Positions 14,436-27,700 of a stretch of 64,000 bases of DNA are shown here, one piece after another. Origin of the DNA: Smittia aterrima. Its lineage: Eukaryota > Arthropoda > Insecta > Diptera > Chironomidae. A model generated the notes under the pieces. The model did no database searches, was not told where the DNA came from, and saw only the letters and a list, made by a program, of their open reading frames with translations. The stretch covers positions 19,189,537 to 19,253,536 of the forward strand of contig CP093829.1 of NCBI GenBank assembly GCA_033063855.1, in the 5' to 3' direction. The stretch's first letter is position 1, and each line of letters starts with the position of its first letter. The position numbers and the translations under genes were made by a program.

Positions 14436-17400
14436 GTCGACAGAAAAAGCAAAGTACAAGCTACGTTGAAGAGCACTTGAAGAACGCTTTTCGTGGAAAG
14501 TGAGCGCTAATTACATTTCGATTGCGTGCTGTGCTGTGCACGTTTTCTACCTCGAGTAATGACACCTTATCTTTCATCACCGTTCCCACGTCTCCTCCAA
14601 GCGATTTTCCCGTGACTCTCAACTTTGAACTGGTGAGAGAAGCGTTTCCCTTCAAGCTTGTTTACTTTTATGTAAATTGGCAAAGCTTGGATTTTTCACT
14701 GAGTGAGGACTTCATGTTCCTTCCTATCTATCTCTTTATCTCTCCCTCGACTTACATAGTTTCATTTAAATACGCAACTCAATAGAGTGAAATGTTTACG
14801 GCGGAAAGGCCGCTCTCTCTCGTTTGATATGAATCATTAATTATTCAAACGAAAAACTCACAGAATTAAGAATACGAGAGCGAACCTTCGACGCTTGTGA
14901 GACTTGAACTTCAAGTGGCGTTAAATGAATGCAAAAATAAAGTTGACTGCGCGTATCATAAAAATGCAAATTAAATATCATCAAAATTAATATTTTATTA
15001 ACCGCGTGTGAGGCGAAACACGTTGCGCATTCGTTTTTTCGCTCCGCTTTCAGCAATTTGAATGTAAAAGTAAAGCTGGAGCTTTGAAAGCACGAAACGC
15101 AAATTTAAAATCAGAAAGCGAGAGATAAATCGCTCCGCGGAAAAAATTATTATTTAAATGAAGTTCGCTTTTCTTTAGAAGTTTTGCTCTATCGGGAGGA
15201 GAAACAATGAAGTGAAGGAGTTTCCATTATCAAAAACTAATTAAAATTTATGCAAACATGAAGCGAGAGAGAAATTATGAGCTTGTTTTTCTTTGGGGCG
15301 ATGAGAAAATGAACAAGCACACTCCTCGAAAATACGGCAATGGATGCAAAACATGATGTCTGAGAGGACGATATATGAACTCTCGATGGCTATCAGCAGT
15401 TTTGTATCAGAACACGAAAACCGGAGAAGAAGAAGAAGAAACATGACACTGCACGAGTCAAGAAAATAAGGACAGCAGCTCGTTAAAACATTCTAACGCT
15501 TCAAAAAACGTCTTCTCACTTATTAAATTTCGCTCTCTGAGATTTCCCTCGATGTGGGTTTTGAAACTTTATTTTAATTATCGTAAAACGAGAACAGATC
15601 TCTCAACTTTCCCCTTTCAGAGTTGAAAATAAGCTGAAGAAAGTTCCACAATTAAAATTTCTAAAGCTATTGCAATGAGTGCAAATTGCAATTTTCTCGG
15701 CGAAAAGAAGAAAGTTCCTTCCGAGATTTAATTGAACTCTCTCGTCCGTAAACGGTTTGTGGATTTGCAGATGGAAGAACTTTGATAATTTGCCTTTAAT
15801 AAGTGCTTCGCCTTTGATCCTCGACAAGCACAAAGTACAAACGGAAATTTTTCATTTGCTTGTCGTTTGAATGTCTTCAAGAATTCTTCAAAATTTCAAA
15901 TTTAATTTCATTTTATTTTACGCTCACGTTGCTCTCGTTTTCCTTCACCAGCATTTCACCTTGATAATATGATTTTTAAATGAGGAATTCTTTTTGACTT
16001 CAGGAATTTCTTTTGCCATTTTGTTATCGTTGCTCTAACACTGAAACATTCTTCAGTCTTCGAATATTCAAGACTGCTGCTCGTTCTTTTATTTTTCTCA
16101 TCTTCTTGGCATCATAAGACAAATAGGTGGAAAGTCTAAACGTCCCGAAAGGAAAGAAGGAAGTTTCCTTGTTTGTTTAAATAAATTGTCAAATCTGCTT
16201 TTGAAATATTTCACGTCGTTATGCTTCTCGCTTTCCATTTGAAATGAACCTAATTCTGAACTGGAAGGCGTTAGCTCACGACGTAGAGGCGACACGAAAT
16301 CCCATCGGAGACATCAGAGTGACGAAATGAAATGCATAATTCATGTCAGTTTCAAAAATAATTAATTTATGTAAAGTCAACCGTTGGTGGTTTCCTACAC
16401 GACGACTCACTCTGATCCTAATCATTTCATTCTTTAATTGCGAAACTCAATCAAGAGAACTTTAAAATCTCTTAAATGAAAAAAATCTCATTTTTTTCTC
16501 CGGTGTTGTGCTCAACAACTTCCACATCCTTTCGACTCGGAATAAAGAAAGATGAACGAGTCAAACGTGAATAATTATGAAGCAGAAGCATTTTGCTAAT
16601 CTCTTTCGCTCTGCCTTCGTACCAGAGGTTGATCCAATTAAGGCATCAAGTTTCAATTCGTTATTTGAAGGATGCTTGGTTGAGAGATTCCTTTCCTACG
16701 TAGAATAGCGGCAAAGCTTTCTCTTCTCACAATAAAATATTAAATTACTCAATTAGGTATTTGCGAATAGAGCGTTGCAACCGGAACACTTTACCTCAAC
16801 CGATTCGGTGCGTGCTAAGCCATGGAGAAATTTAAATTCTAAATTGAAATAATCGCCTCGGCCTCTGGCATCGAATAACTTAAGCATTTTATGGCCCACG
16901 CAGTGCAACGGAAGAAGGAACACAAACCTCAACAATTTTCATCCTTCGTGCCTTTTCTGATTTTTCCTTTTTCCTACGTTTCATCGTTAGCCTGGCTTGC
17001 TTACATTTCACTTCAAGTGGAAAAGTTTTCTGTGTGCGTTTCATCCATGACTCTGGCCTCCAAACATGTGGAAACATTCTCTTTTTTTCACCTTTATATG
17101 TTTCACTGACACATAAAGAACATGAGAGTACATAAAACCTGCCTTTTCATCATGAATTTTGGGTTTTTATTTTTTCCTTGACGTTTTATTTCTCGTCGTT
17201 TTTTTTCTGCTGAGGCCCATATTTTCCTTTTTGAGGTAGAGTTAGTAGAAGGAGACCGTGCCAAAATTAAATTAGAGTTAGTCACTCAACATGAGCAGAG
17301 AAATGCGATGAGACTTTAATCATAGCGAATAGAAATTCAGGTTGCGTGGAGCAACTAAAATAGCTTTGGTCGTAAAAAGAATTGAATCGAATTGAACAGA

Positions 17401-18756
17401 GCAAGGCACCAGGTGAACATGTGGAAATATTGCCATAAATTTATTGCGAAGGAAATAGCTGAAAGTGACAGTCGAGCACATGAAGAGCTTTAACTGTTTC
17501 GTATCGGAAGAAAAAGTTTATTTTAGTTAGTCATTAAAGCGTTTGATGACAACTCAAAAGTAGTTGCTCGTAAAAGAAAAGCAGCCGATTGTTCATGCTC
17601 TCGTTAAAAGGATAAATGAGATTTTTTATGTTTCGATTATATTGCGTTAAAGGAATTTAATCAAGCTTCGCAAATTGAAATCTAATCAACCCAACTCAAT
17701 TAACAAACTTCGCTCTTTTCTGAAGCGAACGGAAAACTCTATTCGAATGACACTGTTTTTCAGCGTCATTGAGCTTGTCGCTCTTGTTTCGCAATTTAAA
17801 TAAATTAATTCGAATTTTCAATTTCATCAATCGATGAGAAGGCAGCAAATCTTTTACAAAATCCTCAGTGATTACCTCGAGTAAGAAGAGCTAGTCACTG
17901 TAATAGAAATATTTCTCTCTCGCAGTGTTTTCACAAATCGCAGCAATGAAGATGTCAGAGCTCCAAGATAAATTACGCTAAAGAAAAGAAATAAATTTGG
18001 ATTAAATTGCTTCGAACCTCGCGATCTCAACAAATTTTGTTTGTGAGAAATTATTGCTTTCTATTTACAATTCGCGTCATTAAATTTTCACCACCAACTG
18101 GTTTGCTGCTTGTTGACTGGTAATAAATTTATTGAAGCCTTAATTAAAACCTGTTTGGCCAACTTTGAATATTATAAATCTAACTCAAGTTTCGAGTGAG
18201 TTCGTTTAGATTTATCTAATTTCTGTCTCATTAGTCAGTAAAGCTCGACTTCACTGCCTCGAATGAAGAAAAATTGAATTAAATTTCTGTTTTGGGGAGT
18301 CAGAGAAAGTGTTGAAGAGACAAAATTGCTGGTTACCAATTTCAAAACCTTCACAGTGAATAAACGAGTTATCGAGATAACAATGAATGACAATTATTTA
18401 TTCGAGATGAATATAAACTTGAGGAATTCTTCACTTTGAATTGTTGGTTGATTTATTGTTCAAAATTCCTGCGGCAAGATTCTCCTTTCTTCTCTGAAAG
18501 CAAATTTAAATCTTCCTTTAGCTGAAGCTCAACGAGGCCTCCTGAGCTTTGCTCGAACAGCTTTTGAAATTCAATGACAATTGCAGCGTGAAATTGTGGT
18601 TTTTTTTATTCAGTTTGGATCGAAATAAATTTCAATTTATGATTTAATTCGTTTGTCGGTTCATTTATTTGATTTAAAATAATTGCACAAATTTCCTCTA
18701 TCACGTTTTTCGATAATGTCGCTTCGAAGTTTTGAAACTAATTTTGATAAAAAAAT

Positions 18757-18776
18757 ATTTTTGTTTTACTTCCAGG
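18757..18776 (+). other. candidate 3' splice site of a 5'-untranslated intron of GABA-B-R1
   Basis: A T-rich tract ends in TTACTTCCAG, with the AG at 18774-18775, only three bases before the chosen ATG at 18779. This looks like a genuine acceptor, so the message probably starts in an upstream untranslated exon that I could not locate. Confidence 0.5.
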
Positions 18777-18778
18777 CA

Positions 18779-21700
18779 ATGTTGTTGTACAAAAGTGTGT
18801 GTCTACTAGTCACGATATTGATGTTCCAAAACTGTTTCGCAAATGGATCGAAAATGCTTCACATTGGCGGTATTTTCCCGATAGCAGGCAAGGGCGGCTG
18901 GCAGGGTGGACAAGGTAAACTGAAGTGTTGAAAAATGATATTTATCATACGAGTTTGACTGAAATGCCTGCACAAGTGCGATTTGCATCCGATCAGGCAA
19001 ACTCTGTTATTCATTCATTAGTCTCTCGATTTATTCGAGCACGCTTTTGAAATTAAATGGAATGGTCTATTACTTTCATTTATTTCGACATAAAGCACCT
19101 GAAAATAATTTGATTTTCCATTTCCTTTCCTTATCGAAGCGTGCATGCCAGCCGCAGAATTAGCTTTAGAGGACGTCAACAACAAAAAGGATTTACTGCC
19201 AGATTTTGAACTGAAATTGCACAGCAATGACTCAGAGGTAAGTCTGAAACGAGCATCAATTATTTAATTGATAAAAGAGCTTTGCCAAAAGCAGTTAGTG
19301 AGTTCGAGGAAGTTATGTTCGTTCTGTGTGTGCTTCGAGAAGTCAAAACAATTCCTTCATGAAACATTTATTGATATCGAATAGTGAAAAAAATACTCAG
19401 GAGAATCATCGAGCATTACAATAAATCATTCTGTCTCTCATTATCACAAACTTTTGTATCGAAATGTTTTGCTTAGACGGAACAACAAGGGAGCAAAAAC
19501 ATTTTGTTTCTCAATTAATTTCCATCTGTTTGATGTTTCATTTCTTAATTAAGATCTTTTCAACAAAAATACTTGTTTGCTGCCGCTTTCATTTCAATGA
19601 TGAGACGACCTCCTAAGATAATTAATTCACTCTCGTCACTGAAGGGAACCTTCCTTTGAATGCTGCAGCAAATGGAAGATGAATCTGCTTTTTGACGGCG
19701 CTTTTAATAAGTTATTAACACTGAAATCTAGATAAAGAGCTTTCATATAAAAAGCTTTCAATGAAAGGAACAACTTTGAAGGAAACAGATGAATAAATGA
19801 TTCCATGAATATTTGATGTCGCTAATGTTTGTTCATTAATTGACTAAACAACGTGGAATAGTGAAGAACATATGTGAAAGTAAGAAACTTGTTACAGAAA
19901 CTTAACAAGGAAAATGAATAAATTAGAAAATATGGAAATTTTCATCAATTAACTTCCAAAAATATCTGAATTGAATTTGAAATTTAATGCAAACCAGTAA
20001 TTAATAAAACCTTTGCTTGTAAGTGAATCAACGTTAGACATGCGCAATCTCTGAATATTCAAGACAATGAAGAGGATTTCAAGCATTTCTCCTTGAAAAA
20101 TTTGTCGAGGTATGTTCTGAAAGAAAATTTCGATTTCCCAGACTTTTATTGCAATTCCAAGACCAACAGAAGTAGCTTCAATGTCATGCATGCCTTAGCT
20201 TCACGTTGTTTGTGTAATTTAAATTATTCAACTTCTTTCCGAACGTGAATCAAGGCTACAAGCCAACTTGTTTGAATATTCATTCACTTAGTCTTCTCAA
20301 TCAATTCTTTTTTCCCTTCTAAGCTTTCCTTGAACTTCATGACAAATTTTGACGAACTGTCTAAATTAAGAATGAAGCTCTTAAGGCGAACGAAAACCTT
20401 TTTATGTGATGATGATGGGCTGGGCGAGATTACTGCGAAGCTTTGGTTTCCCTTCTAAGGTTAATGCAGTAAACATTTCGCGATTTTTCATGACACAAGC
20501 TTATAAATTGCTTATGAGGTGTATGCCTCAAAGTGAAAGAGATTTTGTTTCGCATGAAATTCATAAATTTTTAATATGGAAATTTGTGGGAAATTGGAGC
20601 TTAAATGGCGTAATACGATACGCGAAGCCTCCTAACAAGACGAAATATTTATTTACTCAATGCATCGTTTTCAAATAAATCAATGAAAACGATGAAAATG
20701 ACGCAACGATTTAATGAAAAGCTGAGCTTAGACTTATATTTCCTTTGTCGGAAGCTGAATCTGGGATAAGTATCACAAAGATCCTCATAACTAACATGCG
20801 GTGCATGAGATTTATTCTTTGCTGTCTGAAATTCTTGTTTGTTTGCATTAAAATGAGTTATCGCCTAATCACGCTGAAGATTTATTCACTGTCATAGTTT
20901 GTGTCGTCTTAAGCTGCTCTCGCAGTTCGTGCATGGAAAGACGAAACAAATGCAAATCATTTATGATCAAATCCCGGAAAGAATGCGAAGCTCTTTCTTA
21001 GAAGAAAAAAGCTTTTAACACTTTGTCTTTGTTCTTCGCGAATTTTCATTTTCCGAGAAAAGTCGTTTACTCTGTAAAGCAAATATTTCATTAAACGCTG
21101 TCGCCAAATATTTTTGAGTGGAATGTTAACGAAACTTTTCTCAGTTCAAAGGTCAAAATGCTGAATCACTTCGAGGTCTGGAAAAATATTTTTATGCTTT
21201 TTAATTAAAAAAAAACTTTCATTAAAATTTTAATGGCTCCTTTGAGAAAACATTTTCTGTTTCTGTTAGTGGATTTAAACCCTCACAAAACCGCATAAAT
21301 TTTTAAGATTAAACTCGAGGGTACATGTTGTTTTGCTGCGTTTTCAGTTCGTTCCTCTTAGTGTGCCCTTCTCTGAACATAAAAACCATAAAATGGTTTT
21401 CAAACAAACGAATCTTTAGCACATTTCGTTACTCGTTAAACTCCGGCAACTCATTATTCGTTCTAAACAAAAATAAATGAATTTATCATTCTTCTGCGGT
21501 TTTATTTCACCGAACGCGGAGTTCCACGAGCACAAGAGCTTTGCGTTACCTGCTTCCGATCGCTTTAATATTTAATGTCAAATCATTTCGCAATACAACT
21601 CACCAGCTCTGATTATGAGTCGTTACATAGTTTTGTGACTCCTTTTAATGTTAAATTTTGATGATTCCGAATCATCGAAAGACATTCTCATAACAGCGAA

Positions 21701-24700
21701 TCCATCAATCCTCCATAATCCAGAGCCGAGTCATTCGATCACGATATTATCGTATAGAGTCATAAAATTTAGAAAACTCTTTTTTCCCTGATCAGATGAT
21801 TTCGCTGGTTTCAGCAATAAATCCTTTTTCGGTATTTCTGAGAAATTACTCAAATTTATTGTTGGCGCATCAAGGATTTACAATCTCAGTTTAATGTTAT
21901 TTACAGAGAAAACGAAATATTCAATAAAGCGAACAGTGATCCTAATAAGCCGGCCGTAAAATCGATTGAATAATCCGGGCAAGATCAGCATAAGAGATCT
22001 AACGGGGATGGATATTAAGAAGATGTCAGCGCAGCATGTACGGCAGCGTGAAATAATCGATTTTTTATCAGGCGAAAGCTTCTTCCGACAATTTCTCTCC
22101 AACCGACCGACCGGTGCTGAACGCAACAACAATATTTCTGATAATGTTTTCCCCATGCGTATCATAACAATATTTTTTCGTCTTAAAGAATTGAGAACGA
22201 GCATCTTGGAGCTTCTCTCAATGTTTCCATTAAATATCACATCTCTACTAGGCCGAGAACTCCTTGTTATGGTTTATAATCAAATATTTACGATCAACTC
22301 TGCCAGAAAACAGCTCAGGAAACAAAGAAGAAGGATGAAAGTGATTTTTCTGTTGTTATCAGGCATTCAACCGTAGACTTCAGCAGAGAAATTGTTATGC
22401 AATCTCAATTCTTGGTCGCTCGAGTGAAGAGGGAAAATGAAAGTGCGGAAATTGTTTATGAAGACTTGTTTCGGAAATTGATTTACATATGAACATGAGC
22501 TGAATACTTGACGAAGAAGAGAGTGAGTGAGAGATGCTTCTACTCTGGGGACAATATCTCACTTCATTTGTTTCTCGAGCAGTTCAAGTTGAACTATCTT
22601 CGACAACGACTCAACCCAAAATTGATTTTCTTCTTCTTCATCATCGGAATAAAAACAACTTCGACATGAAATAAATCTTGAACGATCTAAGTTTTGATCA
22701 ATCATCTCAATGATATATTTGGTGTTAAACCCTCGTCGAACGTAGAGTGGTTATCGTGTAAATAGCATAATATTTTGCTTGTGTGAGTTTCTATTAAACC
22801 GTAAACGAAATCAAACGGAAAATTCAATGTAAAAAACATTTATTTTTTTTACTCTGTTCTCTGACAAAAGGGAAAATATTTTTTTCCAATCCGACACCCT
22901 TTTGCGTATCCCAACGTACCCAACATCCCAAGGAGTTGGAATAACATCCTTCTCGCCTAAAGTCAAATCATAAAAGAGAGATAAGAAAACAAATTTAAAC
23001 AAATTGTCTGAACCATTCTGAAACTAAAGTTTCCACCGAAGAAACCAAACACATTTGTCTTCCTCATACGATTTGCCTTTAATTTCAAAATAAACTTCTT
23101 TAACGAGTTAAAGGAATAATGGAAGGAACTTCCTTGGGTGGAGGCCGAAAGAACTCAAATCAATTTTAACAGCTCGAAGTCTCTCAATTTTCTAAATAGC
23201 ATCTTCATCAATTTCACATCTAGATCATTCTTTGACGTTTTTTCCCAAACCCAAAAAAAAAGAAAAGAAAAAAGAAACTTCAAATGCCAAGACATTATTG
23301 ACGTGAACGGGGGAGCTTTCTCTGTCCTGGGCCCATGTCAACACAACATAAATTATAATTTCCCTCTTTCATTTCTCATCAAATCATTTGGGTCCTTTAT
23401 TGTCTCTGCTGATATCGCTCTCGTGAACATTCTATTTTCGTTCCAGTTATTGATTTCTTTTACACTGCTCATGAACGTAAAAGGAAAACTTGGAAATTGC
23501 CTTCTATATGCGTTTATAGATTTTCCCCAGCACTCGCACATAACTGACAATACTTTGGAAAGAATGAGAAAAAAAATTGTTAGTCGTGCGAAAAATTCGA
23601 GTTATTTATTTATTTAGCGAGCGTCGTACGGCAGCAGAAAAGCTTCAAATAAGCTTTTTTTCTCTCTTCGTCTTCTTCTTTCGTTGTGTTCTCATTTCCG
23701 ATCCGAAAGTGTCTTGTTTGTTGTGCCCTACACATTTTTCCTTCATCTCAGCGATGGCTGATGTTAGCATAAAAACTGAATAAAACTTAATATTGACAGA
23801 AAGTATCTGAGAGATGAGTCCAACAACAATATGCGAAGCTAAATGAAGAATGTCTACGAAGCCATCATTTGTTTTTATGTACTTAGCTCATCTCGATATT
23901 TACGGTTGATTTTCCTTCTTTTATCGCGCTCGAGCGGCGCCTCACATTTAACAAACAAGAAAATTAAATCAGATTTTGATTTATTCAGTTGTTGTTAGAG
24001 CAATTTTGTTGTTCGTGATTCAGATTGTTCCAAAGCGAGAGAGAGAGAGAGAGGAAAATGTCTAATGCAAGTTGCACAAACAAAACTTTTCCTCATGGAG
24101 AACAAAAAAACTATTTTTAGAAGAAGACATGATTCTCAATAATTCATTACTCGACATGATTTAAAACTCCTCGAAAGTTAGTTGAATATTCTGTCGTAAA
24201 GCTCTTAACCTTAACTATTTAATGCTCCTTCATTGATTTGACAAGAAATCAATTCCACTCCATTTACGAAACGATTTAATTATTCACAATTTTCGAAAAT
24301 ATTGATTTTTCCCTTTTACAATCATATGAACTTTTTCCCATCGTTTCCCATTAAAGAATGAACAATGAGTAACATTAGAATCGTCAAGAACATTCGTTTT
24401 GCGTTTTGAAGCGAATGATTTGCGAACATGTGAACGAAGTGAAGTGAATGAAATTAATTATTCGTCGTTAAAAGCTTTGGTTTCAGCAGCTTCCCTTTAC
24501 TGCTTCTCTCACTCGTCAAAAAGCTCTTCTCTGAACTATAATTAATCGTAAGTTTTATGGATGAATAATCGATAAAGTTCAACATTTCTCCCTTTTGTCT
24601 ACACAGAATTTAATTTCCAGGCCTTTGCTTTATTCCTTCAGCGAACGGTTCGTTAGCCACCACAAGGAACATATTTTTTTATTTCGAGTTCAGCCATTAA

Positions 24701-27700
24701 TAAATGTCGCTTGAGAGAACTTTGACAGAGGGAAAAGTCTCTTTGTTTTTGCCGTTGCTATAGAAATTGAGCGCTGTGAATTAATTATGACATGCTAGCG
24801 TGGAGCGGCGAGCAATATTTTTAACAACAGGCAAACACAAATGATCAGAGAGAAAGAGAGTTTTAGAATGAGTGACCTGGTGGTTTAGCTCCATGTGTGA
24901 CTGACAATGGATGAAAGGCAATGTTGCTTCCATAAATGAATAATTGAAAAGCATATTTTGACAGCCGTCCCTGAATATTTGTATCCGAAGAATTGAAAAG
25001 TTTTTGTTTAGTCTCTCACTTCGACGACAACGTCATGAGCACATTGGTTACGATGCTCAATTGTCATTAAAGTTCTGTGTGAATTCCATTGAGATCAACA
25101 TTGACGTTGGATCGGAAAAAGAACAGAATCATGTCACAAATTTCAATTTGTACGATTGTTTTTGCATGAAGGGACCTGTTGTCGTTCAATCATCGTCACT
25201 CCGGAAAATTGCTTTCTATCGAATGTAGTTTCCGTAGATCATTGTTGTCTCTCTAATGTAATTTGAGTCTGGAGCATCATAATGACCGACTCAGTGAATG
25301 TTGCAATTGCTATTTGATTTTCGAAGGGAATTCAGTGAATTTTCAACTTCAGAGTCTCTTGCTTGTGGTGAATGCTCTCTTGCTTTACCGCAATGACATT
25401 TCCTAGGAAGCGACACAGATGAATGTCAAAAGATATCAGTTTTTATGTTTCCCCAAAAACTTTTTCACGCCACAACCAACCCAAACGTCATGTTCGACTT
25501 TGTCACTAACTTTTCGCATAAAAGAATTTTCTCTGTGCGAGACACAACGAACGTACTTCATCTCTAAAGATTTAAGAGCGAAACTGTAGAAAACGCACGA
25601 GTGAGAAGGAAAACAATGGAAAGCTCAAACTGCCAGACAGAAATCTTTCCCGAAATTACTTTGTGATGATGATAAAAAACTTTCTGATTCATGTAGCAAC
25701 TTTGTATTAGGCATTCGCATTTTCCTCTGTCGTTGAGAGCTTGTTTTTCCATCTGAATCTGTTGTCTCAAGATAAGAACATAAATTTGAATTATGTTCTC
25801 ATAATTGGAAGAATTTCCTGTTCCATGAAAATTTGGCAGCTCTCAAAATTAAGAATCCTTCGGCAGACGACAGTAAGACACGAGATTACTTGCTGGCACC
25901 ATTTTTTTCTCGCTCGTTTAACACTCGAACATCGCTGAGATTTCGTATATGCCTTTTCTTCTCACAATGAATAATGATAAATGTTGTGAAAATTTTCAAG
26001 ATTTAAAGCTTCGATATTAATTTTCTTTTCTCTCTCTTTCTCTTTTTTTGCCGAAAAGAAAACTCGCTGATTGCCACTTGCTTTTCTATTTATTCTCTTT
26101 GTTTCTGAAGAAGCACGAAGTAGCATTTCTAGGGCTTTTCAAGCGAAGGAGGAAATTTATTTTGAACTTCCGGTTACTCGAGAGAACTTTCTACCAAAAA
26201 CGTTCAAGAGATGAAAAAGCCCTTCAGCAAAATCGCTCTCAAACTGTTGATATCTCATATTTTACGTATAGCGTGTAAATGTGAGTCGTGAATGCGATAT
26301 TCATTTCGCGGGAATATTTATTGTCACATAAAAAGTTTATACACAAAATCTCAAGGTTACTTTGACACGTGACATGGAGCGAAGCTCCTAGCCAATCTCG
26401 GCACAGGAAATGAACTTTTTGATGCTTAATGCCAAAGTTATAATCAAGATTCGGAGAGGATTTGCATATCGCATGAGAGCCAGACGACTTTCCACTTCGC
26501 CTGACAACTCTGGCTGCCGTAAAATAAGAAAATTTCTTCTGTAGACGAAAAACGTACAACGAATTTCCATAAAACACAACAAACTCTCGTATACAATTCG
26601 AGAATTTATGGTTCGGATGGCATGGCAAAGTAAAACAAGTGAGCGAGAGAAAGAGAGAGATTTCCACTGAAAACTTTTGACGTTTGTTTATTTTAGGAAA
26701 TAAAACGTTAAAGTAATTCCTTTGAAATTGTTGAGAAGGTTGTTCGCCCGTCGATGACGCATTTGTCAAAGGCCTTTGCAAGTGGGCCAGTAACCTTCCC
26801 ACGTTTTCACACCCAAAATGACTAATTGCTTGGTTTGCTTGCTTCTATGTTGCTACGACAAATAATGTTTTACATACCAGTCGAAAGCTGAAGTGTTTCG
26901 GGGAGCTTGAAGCACTTTGAAACGTTCCACATATTTCACAATTAAATACAATTTAATTACGGATTTGACGTTCTCTCCAACGTTATGAAAAAGCACTTTT
27001 AATACTCATCTGCAGACGAGAGCAGCTAATTCTTCCTTTCTGTTTCTCTCGTTTCATTTTTATTTCATTCTCAATGAAGATAAATTTCGCTGCCATATTT
27101 TATACGAGCGCAAAGTTAATTCCATAAAAGCCATCGCAAGGTTCTATGACGCATCTCTCAAAAGAGCTTTTGTCATTCAATTTTGAATGCATAAAGAGTC
27201 AAGTTGACGGAAGGAAAGAAGAGTCGTGAAAGTGGCACGCAGCTTGAATGTCTCCTGAGAGATGACGACAGATAGTAAAATAAATTCATTTCTCTCACAT
27301 TAAACTACTTTTATTATTTATGAAAGCTTTTTATATCTTTTACATTCACATCTGTCACTGTTTTAATGACTTTTTGAGCTAAATTCATTGCAGTTGAGGT
27401 AAAGCTCGTATTTACAGATTAGAAGAATGCCATTGAAAGAGTTATTTACATAATGATCCTTATTCTATTTAATTCCTAAATGTACGTTAGTTCGTCGTTA
27501 TTCTCTCTTGCTTAGATTAAGAAAGTTTTGTGCGTGAAAATGATTACGCAATGAAGGTGGAAGTTTAATGAAGCTCAATGGGTTGGTGGGCAGAGATCCT
27601 TGATAGCTAGACGTTAGTACTGATTAATTATGCATGCGGAAGGTAGAGACGAGATGAAATTTATCTCCTCTAATTCTAATTTTCATAATCATCGTCGTCT

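Larger units (their letters stand above)
6673..18774. other. long non-coding stretch between the EEIG1-like gene and GABA-B-R1
   Basis: About 12 kb lie between two divergently oriented coding starts. It presumably holds the 5' untranslated exons, promoters and enhancers of both genes, but no first exon could be placed with confidence. I saw a cluster of GATA-type sites at 7583-7841, a very AT-rich block around 8950-9550, a CG-richer patch at about 9595-9665, and a short TGA repeat at 14421-14435. The open frames (for example 7004-7363 minus and 13023-13343 minus) have no recognisable domain or splice context. Confidence 0.5.
19238..27675. other. GABA-B-R1 intron 2, 5' part
   Basis: The 23.4 kb second coding intron starts at a GTAAGT donor at 19238. 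This part contains no exon I can support. It includes overlapping open frames on both strands at 21878-22376 with slightly CG-richer composition, a 159-residue frame at 23138-23617 that begins only at GTG, a GA microsatellite at 24037-24053 and a 187-residue minus frame at 26239-26802. None of these has a recognisable domain or a supporting splice pattern. Confidence 0.6.

Noticed and set aside
23138..23617. 159-residue plus-strand open frame
   Set aside because: It opens only with GTG, and its Phe/Leu/Lys/Ser-rich content looks like AT-rich chance sequence. It has no domain or splice context and lies inside a receptor intron.
26239..26802. 187-residue minus-strand open frame
   Set aside because: This is the longest frame here without other support. 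It has no recognisable motif, no coding-like composition and no nearby signals.
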